DNA from: JACRBK01 sp964427955 | GTDB lineage: Bacteria > Chloroflexota > Anaerolineae > Aggregatilineales > Aggregatilineaceae | Length of the DNA: 17,319 nt | Assembly: GCA_964427955.1 (NCBI GenBank) | Contig: CAYRWY010000075.1 | Coordinates: 1 to 17,319, forward strand | Direction of reading: 5' to 3' | The notes under the pieces: model-generated | What the model saw: only the letters and a program-made list of their open reading frames with translations | The model's database searches: none | Told to the model about the DNA's origin: nothing | Position numbers and translations under genes: made by a program | Shown here: piece by piece, positions 1 through 10,100 of the stretch | Layout: each line of letters starts with the position of its first letter | Numbering within the stretch: the first letter of the stretch is position 1

Positions 1-11
1 AGAGGGGATTG

Positions 12-134
12 AGGGGTGAGGTCAATCTCCCAGGCAAAAGTTTAGCTATTGGTGCCAGGATCAGTAGGGGTGAGGTATGAATTCGCCAACAGGGTCGCTC
101 GCGGGGGAAGGGCTGGGGATAGGGGCTTTTCAAT
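12..134. repeat. G-rich non-coding stretch with short direct repeats
   Basis: The first 260 bases hold no convincing gene. On the + strand the stretch from about 12 to 134 is strongly purine/G-rich. An 11-nt sequence, aggggtgaggt, occurs twice, at 12-22 and 66-76, followed by a run of GGGG-containing words up to about 126. Dispersed, non-coding CCCCT/GGGGA-rich repeats of this look are common between genes in Chloroflexota and related large genomes. That this is one of them is an inference from its appearance. It could also simply be the degraded 3' flank of an upstream gene. Confidence 0.3.
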
Positions 135-177
135 CCCTGTTCGCCCACCATCGTGCCCACACGGCAAACCGCGATCA

Positions 178-218
178 TTGGCCGTTATAGCAATAATTTC
201 CTTAAAATATGGTACTAT
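178..218 (+). promoter_or_regulatory. AT-rich candidate promoter of the signalling operon
   Basis: An AT-rich island at about 185-235 sits in otherwise GC-rich DNA, immediately upstream of the first kinase gene. It contains two -10-like hexamers, TAAAAT (203-208) and TACTAT (213-218). A weak -35-like TTGGCC lies at 178-183, 19 nt before the first of them. No -35 close to consensus is present, so the assignment rests mainly on base composition and position. Confidence 0.25.
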
Positions 219-260
219 ATTCATAATTGCTTAAGTATCGAGGTGGGACGACCACGTGCT

Positions 261-3200
261 ATGAATGATAAGCGCCCTACCCGCTCGGAGCTTCTTCAAG
301 AAGTCGAGACCCTGCGCCGCCGGGTTACCGAACTAGAGCAGGCCCAGCAGCTCGTTACTGAACTTCCCCCGGACACGAACCTCACGCTGGAGAATATGCT
401 CGAAGGCTGCCAGATCATCGGCTTCGACTGGCGCTACCTCTATCTCAATGCTGCCGCCATCCGCCACAGCCTCCAAAGCAAGGAAACCCTGCTGGGGCGG
501 ACCATGATGGAGTGCTATCCGGGCATCGACCAGACCGCGGTCTTTGCCACGCTGCGCGACTGCATGGAGCAGCGTGTCGCTCATCAGATCCTGAACGAGT
601 TCGTCTATCCGGACGGCAGCCGGGCCTGGTTCGAATTGAGCGTCCAGCCGGTGCCACAAGGTATCTTCGTGCTCTCGATGGACGTGACGGAACGCCAGCA
701 AGCCAGCGAAGCCCTGCGCGCCAGCGGTGCCCAATATCGCCTGCTGGCCGACCACATGACCGATACCGTGTGGCTGATGGACATGGACCTGCGCTTCATT
801 TATATCAGTCCTTCGGTGACACGGCTGCGGGGTTATACGCTGGACGAACTCAACGCGCTGCCCCTCGACCGCCAGATGCCGCCCGACTCCTTCGACCGTG
901 CGATGGGACATTTCCGCCGGATCGTGGCCCAGGAGGAGAAGGCGCCAGGCAGTATCCCCAAATCGTTGCAGATCGATCTGGAATTCTACCGGAAGGACGG
1001 TTCGACCTATTGGAGCGACAACAACTTCAGCCTGATTCGGGATGAGCAGGGACAGGTCGTCAATATCTTGGGCACCGGGCGGGATGTTACCGACCGCAAG
1101 CGGGCCGAAGAAGCCCGGCGCGAGAGCGAAATGCGTTATGCCAACATCTTCCACGCCAGCCCAATCGGTATCGTCGTGACTCGGCTCAGCGATGGAAAGA
1201 TCACCGAAATCAACGAAGCGTCGCTGGTTATGTTGGGCTACACACGCGAGGAGATGCTGGGCCACTCCACGTTGGAACTGGGCATCTGGGCGTACGCCGA
1301 AGATCGAGACCGGATCGTGACCCTCCTGCGCGAACAAGGCAGGTTCCGCGATCTTGAACTCACCTTTCGCAAGCGTTCCGGCGAACTTGGCACGATGCTG
1401 GTCTCGACCGAAATCCTCACCATCGAGGGCAGCTCGCTCATGGTCAGCCAGATTCAGGACATTACCGAGCGCAAGCAGGCCAGCGAGGCTCTGCGCAAGT
1501 CCGAAGCGTTTTTGAACAGCATCATCCAACACAGCCCCTTTGCCATGTGGATCGCCGATGCCCAGGGCACGATGATTCTCCAAAACCAGGCTTGCCGCGA
1601 CCTGCTGCACATCACCGACGAAGAAGTCGTCGGCAAATACAACGCGCTCCAGGACCCCATCGTGGCGGCACAGGGCTATTTGCCGCTGGTCAAGCGCGTC
1701 TTCGAGCAGGGCGAACGAGCGCATTTCACGCTGGTCTACGAAACCGTTCACCTGGCCAACCTCAACCTCAAGTCCCAGGTTTCCGTCATCCTGGAAGTCA
1801 CCATTTCGCCCGTAGTAGACGACCAGGGCCGGGTGATCAACGCCATCATCCAGCACATCGACATCACCGAGCGCGAGCGGGCCGAACAGACCTTGCGGTT
1901 GTTCATCGAACATGCCCCGGCGGCGATTGCCATGTTCGACCGGAACATGCACTATATCGCCGTCAGCCGGCGCTGGATGACCGACTACCGGGTGCAGGAC
2001 GAAAACATCGTCGGGCGTTTGCACTACGACGTCTTTCCTGAACTTAGCGAAAATTTCAGACAGGTTCACCAGCGGGGGCTGAAGGGTGCGGTCGAAAAAT
2101 CCGAGGGCGATCCCTTCCCCCGCCTCGACGGTACCATCGACTGGGTGCGCTGGGAGGTGCATCCCTGGCGCGAGCCTGATGGCGAGATCGGCGGCATCAT
2201 CCTCTTCTCCGAAGTCATCACCGAACGGCGCCTCGCGGAAGATGCGCTGCGGGCGAGCGAAGCCCAGTACCGCTTGCTGGCCGATCATATGGCCGACGTG
2301 ATCTGGATTCTGGACCCCACCACCCGGCGCTTCACCTATATCAGCCCGTCGGTGGAACGGCTGCGCGGCTACACGCCTAACGACGTGCTGGAGCAGGCGA
2401 TGGACGAGAGCATCACCCCAGTCTGTCACGCCACGTTATCTCGCACGCTACAGGAGCAAACCCAGGCCTTCCTGGCCGGAAATCTCGCCGCCGCCACCCG
2501 GCGGACCGAGCTTGAACAGATCCGCCGGGACGGCTCGACCGTCTGCACCGAAGTCGTCACCACGCCGTTTTACGACGAACAGGGCGCGCTGAAAATCCTG
2601 GGCGTCTCGCGGGATATTTCCGAGCGCAAGCAGATGGAGATGGCGGTGCGCCTGTCGGAAGAGCGGTTCAGCAAGGCGTTCCGCGCCAATCCGACCGCGA
2701 TGTCTATTTCGCGCTTTGCCTCCGGCGTGATCATCGACGTGAACGAAAGCTACCATCGCATCATGGGGTATTCGGCGGATGACGTGGTCGGGCACACCAC
2801 CCTGGAACTGAACATCTACGAAAATTCCGCCGACCGTGAGACCGTCATCCAGCATGTCAAGCAGCACGGCAGAATCCATAATTTTGAATGCCGCCTCCGC
2901 ACCAAGTCCGGCGACCTGCGGGACGTACTGCTGTATATCGAACAGATCCAACTGGAGAACGAGGACTGCGTGATTGCGAGCCTGTTCGACATCAGCGAGC
3001 GCAAACGAGCCGAAAGCGCGCGGCGGGAGAGCGAAGAACGGTATACGCGGCTGTTCGAGAACATGCTGAACGGGTTCGCGTACTGCCGGATGGAGTTCGA
3101 GGAGGGGCGCCCGAAGGATTTCATCTACCTGGCGGTAAACCAGGCTTTTGAAACCTTGACCGGGTTGAAGGGTGCCGTGGGCAAGTACGTCACCGAACTG

Positions 3201-4463
3201 ATCCCGGACATCCGCGAGACCGATCCGGAGCTATTCGAGATCTATGGCCGGGTGGTACAGACCGGGCAACCGGAGCAGTTCGAAACGTATGTTACGGGGC
3301 TGGCGATGTGGTTTTCGACCTCGGTCTACCGCCCCATTCCGGGTCACTTCGTGGCCGTGTTCGACGTGATCACCGAGCGCAAACGAGCGGAAGAGGAGAT
3401 CAGAAGCCTGGCGCGCTTCCCCTCGGAGAACCCTAACCCGGTGCTGCGGCTGCGCCCGGACGGTCTGATCCTGTATGCCAACGAGGCGAGCGCCCTGATC
3501 TTGGAGAAGTGGGGCACCGCGGAGAACCACTACGCTCCGGTGTACTGGCAGTCAATGGCCGCCGACGCGCACCACCGCCAGACCCGCACGACGGTCGAGG
3601 TGCAGTATGGCGAGCGGGTGTGGTCGATCGTCATCACCCCGGTGCCCGAAGGTTCCTACATCAATTTCTATGGGCGAGACATCAGCGGCATCCGCCGGGC
3701 CGAGGCCGAGATTCTCAAGTTGAACAGCGAACTGGAGCGGCGTGTGATCCAGCGCACGGCGGAACTGGACAACGCCAACAAGGAACTGGAAGCGTTCGCC
3801 TATTCGGTGTCGCACGATCTGCGCGCACCGCTGCGGGCGATGGACGGCTTCTCGCGGATTCTGATGGAAGATTTCTCCGAGGGCCTGGACAGTACCGCCC
3901 AACGCTATCTCCGGCTGGTGAGAGAGAATGCCCAGCAGATGGGCGAACTGATCGATCACCTGCTGGCATTTTCGCGCCTGGGCCGCCAGGCCATGAAGAC
4001 CGAGCCAACCCACATGGGCGACGTGGTGCAGCGGGCCTTGGACGAACTGAGCGCCGTCCGCGAAGGGCGCGACATCCACATCGAGATCGGCGATCTGCCC
4101 GACTGTGAAGTCGATCCGGTGCTGCTGCGGCAGGTGTATGTCAACCTGTTGGGCAACGCGCTCAAGTTCACCCGCGAGCGCGAGCATCCGGCGATTGAAG
4201 TCGGCAGCCAAAACCAAGAGGGTCAGACGATTTTCTTTGTAAGGGATAACGGTGTAGGATTCGATATGCGGTATGCTGACAAGCTGTTCGGGGTCTTCCA
4301 ACGGCTGCATCGGATCGATGAATACGAAGGCACCGGCGTCGGGCTGGCCACCGTGCAGCGCATTATCCATCGCCACGGGGGGCGAATTTGGGCCGAAGCG
4401 GAAGTGGGTCGCGGTGCCGCATTCTTTTTCACATTGGGAGGCACGCATTCTCATGACGGATGA
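261..4463 (+). CDS. Soluble multi-PAS sensor histidine kinase (about nine PAS domains, phytochrome-type kinase core)
   Basis: This 1400-aa kinase should autophosphorylate on a histidine and pass phosphate to a receiver, most likely the regulator encoded next. A short coiled coil opens the protein (residues 8-30). Nine PAS segments follow, most closed by a D-[IV]-[TS]-[ED]-R-like motif; they end near residues 145, 280, 405, 540, 656, 790, 915, 1040 and 1145. Next come a coiled coil, a HisKA domain with the H-box SVSHDLRAPLR (H1185), and a HATPase domain with N-box NLLGNALKF (1295-1303), DNGVGF (from 1329) and GTGVGLA (from 1357). No membrane segment is visible, so it is probably cytosolic. The core resembles that of bacterial phytochromes (family knowledge), but no bilin-binding GAF domain is visible. 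PAS2-PAS3 resemble PAS6-PAS7, which suggests internal duplication. The ATG at 261 was chosen over one at 153 because GAGGTGG (240-246) precedes it and the extra N-terminus looks non-coding. Confidence 0.93.
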   Translation: MNDKRPTRSELLQEVETLRRRVTELEQAQQLVTELPPDTNLTLENMLEGCQIIGFDWRYLYLNAAAIRHSLQSKETLLGRTMMECYPGIDQTAVFATLRDCMEQRVAHQILNEFVYPDGSRAWFELSVQPVPQGIFVLSMDVTERQQASEALRASGAQYRLLADHMTDTVWLMDMDLRFIYISPSVTRLRGYTLDELNALPLDRQMPPDSFDRAMGHFRRIVAQEEKAPGSIPKSLQIDLEFYRKDGSTYWSDNNFSLIRDEQGQVVNILGTGRDVTDRKRAEEARRESEMRYANIFHASPIGIVVTRLSDGKITEINEASLVMLGYTREEMLGHSTLELGIWAYAEDRDRIVTLLREQGRFRDLELTFRKRSGELGTMLVSTEILTIEGSSLMVSQIQDITERKQASEALRKSEAFLNSIIQHSPFAMWIADAQGTMILQNQACRDLLHITDEEVVGKYNALQDPIVAAQGYLPLVKRVFEQGERAHFTLVYETVHLANLNLKSQVSVILEVTISPVVDDQGRVINAIIQHIDITERERAEQTLRLFIEHAPAAIAMFDRNMHYIAVSRRWMTDYRVQDENIVGRLHYDVFPELSENFRQVHQRGLKGAVEKSEGDPFPRLDGTIDWVRWEVHPWREPDGEIGGIILFSEVITERRLAEDALRASEAQYRLLADHMADVIWILDPTTRRFTYISPSVERLRGYTPNDVLEQAMDESITPVCHATLSRTLQEQTQAFLAGNLAAATRRTELEQIRRDGSTVCTEVVTTPFYDEQGALKILGVSRDISERKQMEMAVRLSEERFSKAFRANPTAMSISRFASGVIIDVNESYHRIMGYSADDVVGHTTLELNIYENSADRETVIQHVKQHGRIHNFECRLRTKSGDLRDVLLYIEQIQLENEDCVIASLFDISERKRAESARRESEERYTRLFENMLNGFAYCRMEFEEGRPKDFIYLAVNQAFETLTGLKGAVGKYVTELIPDIRETDPELFEIYGRVVQTGQPEQFETYVTGLAMWFSTSVYRPIPGHFVAVFDVITERKRAEEEIRSLARFPSENPNPVLRLRPDGLILYANEASALILEKWGTAENHYAPVYWQSMAADAHHRQTRTTVEVQYGERVWSIVITPVPEGSYINFYGRDISGIRRAEAEILKLNSELERRVIQRTAELDNANKELEAFAYSVSHDLRAPLRAMDGFSRILMEDFSEGLDSTAQRYLRLVRENAQQMGELIDHLLAFSRLGRQAMKTEPTHMGDVVQRALDELSAVREGRDIHIEIGDLPDCEVDPVLLRQVYVNLLGNALKFTREREHPAIEVGSQNQEGQTIFFVRDNGVGFDMRYADKLFGVFQRLHRIDEYEGTGVGLATVQRIIHRHGGRIWAEAEVGRGAAFFFTLGGTHSHDG

Positions 4464-4899
4464 CGATATCGTTCAAATTCTGTTGGTGGAAGACAATCCG
4501 AATGACCTGGAACTGGCCCTGCACGCCTTGCGGAAACACAACCTCGCCAATCACATCGAGGTCGTGCGCGACGGCGCCGAAGCGTTGGACTTCATCTTCG
4601 CCACTGGAGTCTACAGCCATCGCAAGGTCGAAAATGGGCCGAAGGTGATCCTGCTCGATCTGAAGCTGCCCAAGGTGAATGGGCTGGAAGTGCTGCGCAA
4701 GATCAAAGCCGATCCGCGCACGCGTATGATCCCGGTGGTCGTGCTCACTTCCTCCCACGAGGAACCCGACGTCATGGAAAGCTACGCCCTCGGCGTCAAC
4801 AGCTTCATCACCAAGCCGGTCAATTTCGAGCAGTTCAGCGAGGTCGTCCGTCAGTTGGGATTTTATTGGCTGCTGCTCAACCAACCGCCAAAGATCTAG
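4453..4899 (+). CDS. Single-domain response regulator, Rcp1/CheY-like
   Basis: A 148-aa stand-alone receiver domain. The acidic pocket is E13/D14, the phosphoacceptor is D69 (in LLDLKLPKVNG), and the conserved switch residues are T99 and K121 (followed by P122). The long loop before the phosphoacceptor and the C-terminal YWLLLNQPP are typical of Rcp1-type regulators, the partners of phytochrome-like kinases (family knowledge). It has no output domain, so it should act as a phosphate shuttle or by protein contact. The start codon overlaps the end of the upstream kinase gene by 11 nt, with GGGAGG at 4436-4441 as a rather distant ribosome binding site. This suggests translational coupling and a kinase/regulator pair. 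An in-frame extension upstream to 4273 is only a shadow of the kinase gene. Confidence 0.93.
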   Translation: MTDDDIVQILLVEDNPNDLELALHALRKHNLANHIEVVRDGAEALDFIFATGVYSHRKVENGPKVILLDLKLPKVNGLEVLRKIKADPRTRMIPVVVLTSSHEEPDVMESYALGVNSFITKPVNFEQFSEVVRQLGFYWLLLNQPPKI

Positions 4900-4945
4900 A
4901 GATACCGATCCCCAGCCAGCGACTGCCGTGTTCGCGGGAGATACT

Positions 4946-7033
4946 ATGGCAGCACCCTTGAGAGTCCTGATTCTCGATGACCGCATCAGCGATGCCGAAC
5001 TGGTCATCCACGCGCTGCGCCGGGCCGGATTCGACCCGGACTGGCAGCGCGTGGACAATGAGGCAGAATACCTCGTCGCCCTGGCACAGCACCCGGATAT
5101 CATTCTCGCCGACTATTCCATGCCCCAGTGGGATGCCCCGCGTGCCCTGACCGTGCTGCAAGGGCTGGAGTTGGACATTCCCTTCATCGTGATCAGCGGC
5201 ACGGTCGGCGAGGACATCGCCGTCGAGTGCGTGCGGGCCGGAGCGTCGGATTACCTGCTGAAGGACCGTCTGATCCGGCTGGGCCAGGCGGTGGACCGGG
5301 CGCTGGGGGAGCGGCGGCTGCGGGCCGAACGGCAGCGCGCTGAGGAGGAGATCCGGCAGCTCAAGGAATTCAACGAAAACATCATCCAGACGATGGCCGA
5401 GGGGATCATCATGGCGGACCCCGACGGGATGATCACGTTCGTGAATCTGGCCGGGGCGTCGATTTTGGGCTACCGGCCCGAAGAGATGATCCACCAGCAC
5501 CGGGATCTCGTGACGCCGCCCGACCAGCGCCCGGTCGTCCTGGAGGCCGACCAACGGCGCATTCAGGGGCAATCCGATCATTATGAGCTGGTTCTCCAGC
5601 GCAAGGATGGCGCGCGCCGCACCGTGCTGATGAGCGGTACGCCGCGCTACGAAGGGGATCACTACGCGGGCAGCCTGGCGGTCTTCTCCGACATCACCGA
5701 ACGCAAGCAGATCGAGCAGGCCGAACGCGAACACCGCGCCCTGGCCGAGGCGCTGCGCGATACGGCGGCAATCCTGACCAGCAGCCTGGACTTCGACACG
5801 GTGATGAACCGGATTTTGGAGCACGTCGGGCGGGTGGTCCCGCACGAGGCCGCCAATATCATGCTGATCGACGAAGGGACCGCGCGCGTGGTGGCCCAGC
5901 ATGGCTACGAGGTGGAGGGGCGATCCTCCCTGCACGGGTACGAGTTCGCGCTGGGAAGCTCGCATCTGCACGAAATGATCAGGACCGGCCAGCCCGTTTT
6001 CATTGCCGATGTCTCGCTCTCGCCGGGCTGGATCAAACATCCCGGCACCCTCTGGATTGCCTCCTATGCCGCCGCGCCGATCCGGATCAAGGACGAGGTG
6101 ATCGGCTTTCTGAACCTGGACAGCAGCACGCCCGGTTTCTACACCCAGGAACATGCCCGGCGGCTGCAAAGCTTCGCCGATCAGGCGGCGACGGCCATCC
6201 AGAACGCCCAGCTCTACGAGGAAATCCGGCAGCGGGCCGCGGAGATGGAGCAGCGAGTCGCGGCGCGCACAGCGGAACTGGCGCGCGCCAAAGAACAGGT
6301 CGAGGCGGCCCTGGAGCGTGAGATCGAACTTAACGAGATCAAATCGCGCTTCATCTCCATCGCCTCGCACGAATTTCGCACACCGATGGCCGTGATCCAG
6401 TCCTGCGCGGGCGTGCTGGAGAATTATGGGGTCCGGTTGTCGCCGGAACAGCGCAGCAAAGAATTCGACCGCATCCGCACCAGCATCGCCCAGATGGTAG
6501 ACTTGCTGGACGACGTGCTGCTCATCAACAAGAGCGAAGCGGGCAAGCTCGAACTCCACCCCGAAAAGTTGAACCTGGAGACGGTGTGCCGGGAAATCAT
6601 GATGGAATACGAGCACAGCCTCGGGGCCGAACATCATTTCGTGTTTTCGGCGGAAAATGCGTGCCTGCACGTCTGGATCGACCCCAAGCTGCTGCGCCAC
6701 ATCGTCGGCAACTTGCTGTCGAATGCGGTCAAGTATTCCGACTCTGGCAGCACCGTCACGTTCGACGTGAAGTGCCGCGGGAACCAGGTCATCCTCAGCA
6801 TCCGCGACCAGGGCATCGGTATTCCCCCGGAAGACCAGCCCCACCTGTTCGAAGCCTTTTACCGGGCGGACAATGTGGGTGGCATCCCTGGCACGGGTTT
6901 GGGGTTAGCCATTGTGAAACAGATGGTGGACTTACACCAGGGCACGATCTCCCTGGAAAGCACCTCAGGGGTTGGGACGATCTTCACCGTCCACCTGCCC
7001 CTGGTAATAGCCGGCGACGGCGAAACCAACTGA
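4946..7033 (+). CDS. Hybrid sensor histidine kinase, REC-PAS-GAF-HisKA-HATPase
   Basis: A 695-aa soluble kinase that starts with a receiver domain (about 6-122; D11/D12, phosphoacceptor D56 in ADYSMP, S84, K106). A PAS domain (about 138-254, ending SDITERK), a GAF domain (about 264-422) and a coiled coil (about 423-460) follow. HisKA has the H-box SHEFRTP (H475). The HATPase has N-box NLLSNAVKY (589-597), DQGIGI (from 621) and GTGLGLA (from 649). With the receiver in front, phosphorylation by another kinase could gate its own activity; the upstream kinase and regulator are obvious candidates, but that is inference. It lies 46 nt after the regulator with no terminator between. The ATG at 4946 was preferred to a GTG at 4928 because CGGGAG (4935-4940) is well spaced for it. 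The GAF and kinase core closely resemble those of the next gene. Confidence 0.92.
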   Translation: MAAPLRVLILDDRISDAELVIHALRRAGFDPDWQRVDNEAEYLVALAQHPDIILADYSMPQWDAPRALTVLQGLELDIPFIVISGTVGEDIAVECVRAGASDYLLKDRLIRLGQAVDRALGERRLRAERQRAEEEIRQLKEFNENIIQTMAEGIIMADPDGMITFVNLAGASILGYRPEEMIHQHRDLVTPPDQRPVVLEADQRRIQGQSDHYELVLQRKDGARRTVLMSGTPRYEGDHYAGSLAVFSDITERKQIEQAEREHRALAEALRDTAAILTSSLDFDTVMNRILEHVGRVVPHEAANIMLIDEGTARVVAQHGYEVEGRSSLHGYEFALGSSHLHEMIRTGQPVFIADVSLSPGWIKHPGTLWIASYAAAPIRIKDEVIGFLNLDSSTPGFYTQEHARRLQSFADQAATAIQNAQLYEEIRQRAAEMEQRVAARTAELARAKEQVEAALEREIELNEIKSRFISIASHEFRTPMAVIQSCAGVLENYGVRLSPEQRSKEFDRIRTSIAQMVDLLDDVLLINKSEAGKLELHPEKLNLETVCREIMMEYEHSLGAEHHFVFSAENACLHVWIDPKLLRHIVGNLLSNAVKYSDSGSTVTFDVKCRGNQVILSIRDQGIGIPPEDQPHLFEAFYRADNVGGIPGTGLGLAIVKQMVDLHQGTISLESTSGVGTIFTVHLPLVIAGDGETN

Positions 7034-7121
7034 TCGGTCGGGCCGGGCCGCCTGGCGGGTTTGTGTTTCATGGTTGAATGTCAGTGGAAATAGAGCTTTT
7101 CGGGTGATAAGACTGCCAGCA

Positions 7122-10100
7122 ATGACCACGCACGACCGGCGGCGCATCGCCATTCTCATCCTCATCATGACCGGGGTAGTGCTCGGCGTGGGAACGGCGC
7201 TGTTTGGCGCGCTGTACAACACGGCGCTGGATCAGCAGCGCGCGCGGCTGTTTGAGGTGGCCGATACCCAGGCGCGCCTGATCGAGGCCCTCGCCCGTTC
7301 CGATCAAGCCAATTACGGTCTCACGCATACCCCGGAGGAAACCTTCGAGTATTCGCTGTCCCAGGTTCGCGAAGTCCAGTCCCGCATCCAGGGCCTGGGC
7401 CGTACCGGTGAATTCAGCCTGGCGCAGCTTCAGGACAACCATATCGTCTATTTGATGACGAGCCGGAAAGGGTACGACCCGGACCACCCGATCATCGTTC
7501 CGCTCGATTCCCAACTGGCCGAACCGATGCGCCGCGCGATCCGCGGCGAAACAGGGACGATGGCCGGCAAGGATTATCGTGGTGTAACCGTGCTGGCGGC
7601 CTATGAGCCGGTCGGGATCTACGGCCTGGCGATTGTGGCCAAGATCGACCTGTCGGAAATTCGGGCGCCGTTCATCCGGGCCGGGATCATCGCGAGCGGC
7701 GTGGGACTGGGGCTGGTGCTGATCGGCACGCTGCTGTTCCTGCACATCACCACCCCGCTGCTGCGGCGGCTGGAAGAGAACGAAGCGCGCTATCGCGCCG
7801 TCTTCGAGCAGGCCGCCGATGGGATCGTGCTGATCGATCCGCAAAGCGCCCAGATCGTCGAGTTCAACGATCGCGCGTGCGAGATGCTGGGGTACTCCCG
7901 CGCGGAGTTCCAGCAGCTCAAGCTGTCCGACCTCGAAATGGAGGAGCGCCCCGACGAACTGGCGGCTAACATCGCGCGCATCATCAAGGATGGCTCCATC
8001 ACGCTGGATGACCGGCACCGTGCCAAGAGTGGCGAACCGCGCGCAATGCTCGTCAACAGCCGCGCGATCATCTTCCAGAGCAAGCAGTACATTCTGAGCA
8101 TCTGGCACGACATCACCGAGCGCAAGCGCCTGGAAGACCGGTTCCGGGCCCACGCCGCGGTGTTGATGAGCGCCTCGGATGCTATTATCTCGACCGACCC
8201 GGCCTTCGTCATCGAAACCTGGAATCCGGCAGCCGAAGCCATTTACGGTTGGAGTGCCAACGAAGCCATCGGCCAATCGGTCCTGACTTTGCTGAATCCC
8301 AGGCAGGCGGACGGCACGGCGGAGCACAATATCGCCCAGATCTTACAACAGGGGTTGTGGAGCGGCGAGATCCTCCAGACCCGGCGGGATGGGACGCTCA
8401 TCAACATTCTAAGCTCGATGGCGGTGCTCAAGGATAACGAGGGAAATCCCAAGCAGATCATTACGGTCAACCACGACATCACCAACCGTAAGCGATCCGA
8501 GGAAGCCCTGCGCCGCCAGAACGAAGTCCTGGTCGCCTTGCAAGAAACCACCCTCGACCTGGTCTCGCAGCTCGACCTCGATCACCTGCTGCGCAACATT
8601 GTCCGGCGCGCCGGGCAACTGCTCGGCACGTCGTCCGGGTTCCTCGCCCTGGTGGATGCGGCAACCGGCCAACTGCTGACCAAAGTCGGCGAGGGGGCGA
8701 TGGAAGTGCTGATGGACTTCCAGTTGGAGAGCGGGGTCGGCATATCCGGTCTGGTCTGGCAAAACCGCCAACCGGTCGTCATCGACGTCTATGACACCTG
8801 GCCGGGCCGGATTCCGGGTTTTCCGCAGGGTCTGATCCGCTCGCTGATGGGCGTACCGCTGGAGTCCGGGGGCCATATTCTCGGCGTACTTGGCATTGCC
8901 TACGAGTCTGCCGCCGCGACCAGCCGGACCTTTACTCCGGAGGCAATCGATCTCCTCAAGCAGTTAGGGCAACTGGCGGCCATTGCCATCGACAACGCGC
9001 AGCTTTTCGCCGTCGCCGAACAAGAACTGATCGACCGCACGCACGCCGAAATCGCCGAGCGCGACCAGCGCACCCTGGCCGAGGGGCTGCGCGATACCGC
9101 CGCCGTGCTCACCAGCACATTGAACCTGGAAGAGGTGCTGGACCGTATTCTGGAGAATATCGGGCGCGTCGTCCCGCATGATGCCGCCAATATCTTGCTC
9201 ATGGAAGAGGGGATCGCGCATTCGGTGCGGGTCGGGGGGTCTCGGGTCCAAGGGGCCGAAGAGTGGTTCCGAACGTACGACTTTGTCATCGACAAGGTAC
9301 CCACCCTGCGCACAGTCATGGAGACGGGGAAGCCGCTGGTCGTGCCGGATACGACCACTTCACCGATCTGGACTCAGTTGGAAGACAAAACCCAGTGGAT
9401 ACGCTCGTACGTGGGAGCACCCATTCGCATCGAGGGGCACGTGATCGGTTTCATCACGCTCGACAGCGCCACCCCCGGTTTTTTCACGGGGAAGCACGCC
9501 GAGCAGTTGGATGCTTTTGCCAACCAGGCGGCGCTGGCCCTGCGCAACGCCCACCACTACGACGAGGTGAACCGCCACGCCACCGATATGGAACAGCAGG
9601 TCGCCCGGCGCACGGCGCAGTACCGCAAGGCCCAGGAACACGCGGAGACGATCTTCAACAGCAGCAGCGATATGATCATCATCCTGAACAACGAGGGGAT
9701 CATCCAGCAGGTCAACCCGATTTTCGACGAAACGTTCCACACGACCTCTGGCGAAAGCATCGGCCAGCCGATCACCGTCCTGGCCGCCCCCGACAGCGTG
9801 GGCACCCTCCAACGGGCGCTGGCCGGAGCCGCTCAATTCCAGCAGCCGCAGCGGTTGGAGATCGAGGTACTCTACAGGGACTGCACCCTGTTCCACGCCG
9901 ACGTCGCCATCTCGCCGATCGTGCACGACCGCCAGATCGAGGGTCTGGTATGCAGCCTGCGCGATATTTCGCTGCTCAAGCAGACCGAACTCAGCCTGCG
10001 GCGGATGTTGGACAAAGAGACCGAGTTGAGCGAAATGCGGTCGCGCTTCATCACGACGACCTCGCACGAATTCCGCACCCCGCTGGCGATCATCCAGATG

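Noticed and set aside
49..234. 61-codon + strand frame at the left edge
   Set aside because: It runs through the G-rich repeat-like and AT-rich promoter-like DNA and has no ribosome binding site or recognisable protein feature.
333..2429. 698-codon minus-strand open frame opposite the nine-PAS kinase
   Set aside because: The + strand frame encodes recognisable PAS domains throughout. The antisense frame has no known motif and reflects high-GC codon use.
4877..6844. 655-codon minus-strand open frame opposite the REC-PAS-GAF kinase
   Set aside because: It is antisense to a well-supported kinase and has low-complexity, arginine/histidine/glutamine-rich composition with no domain.
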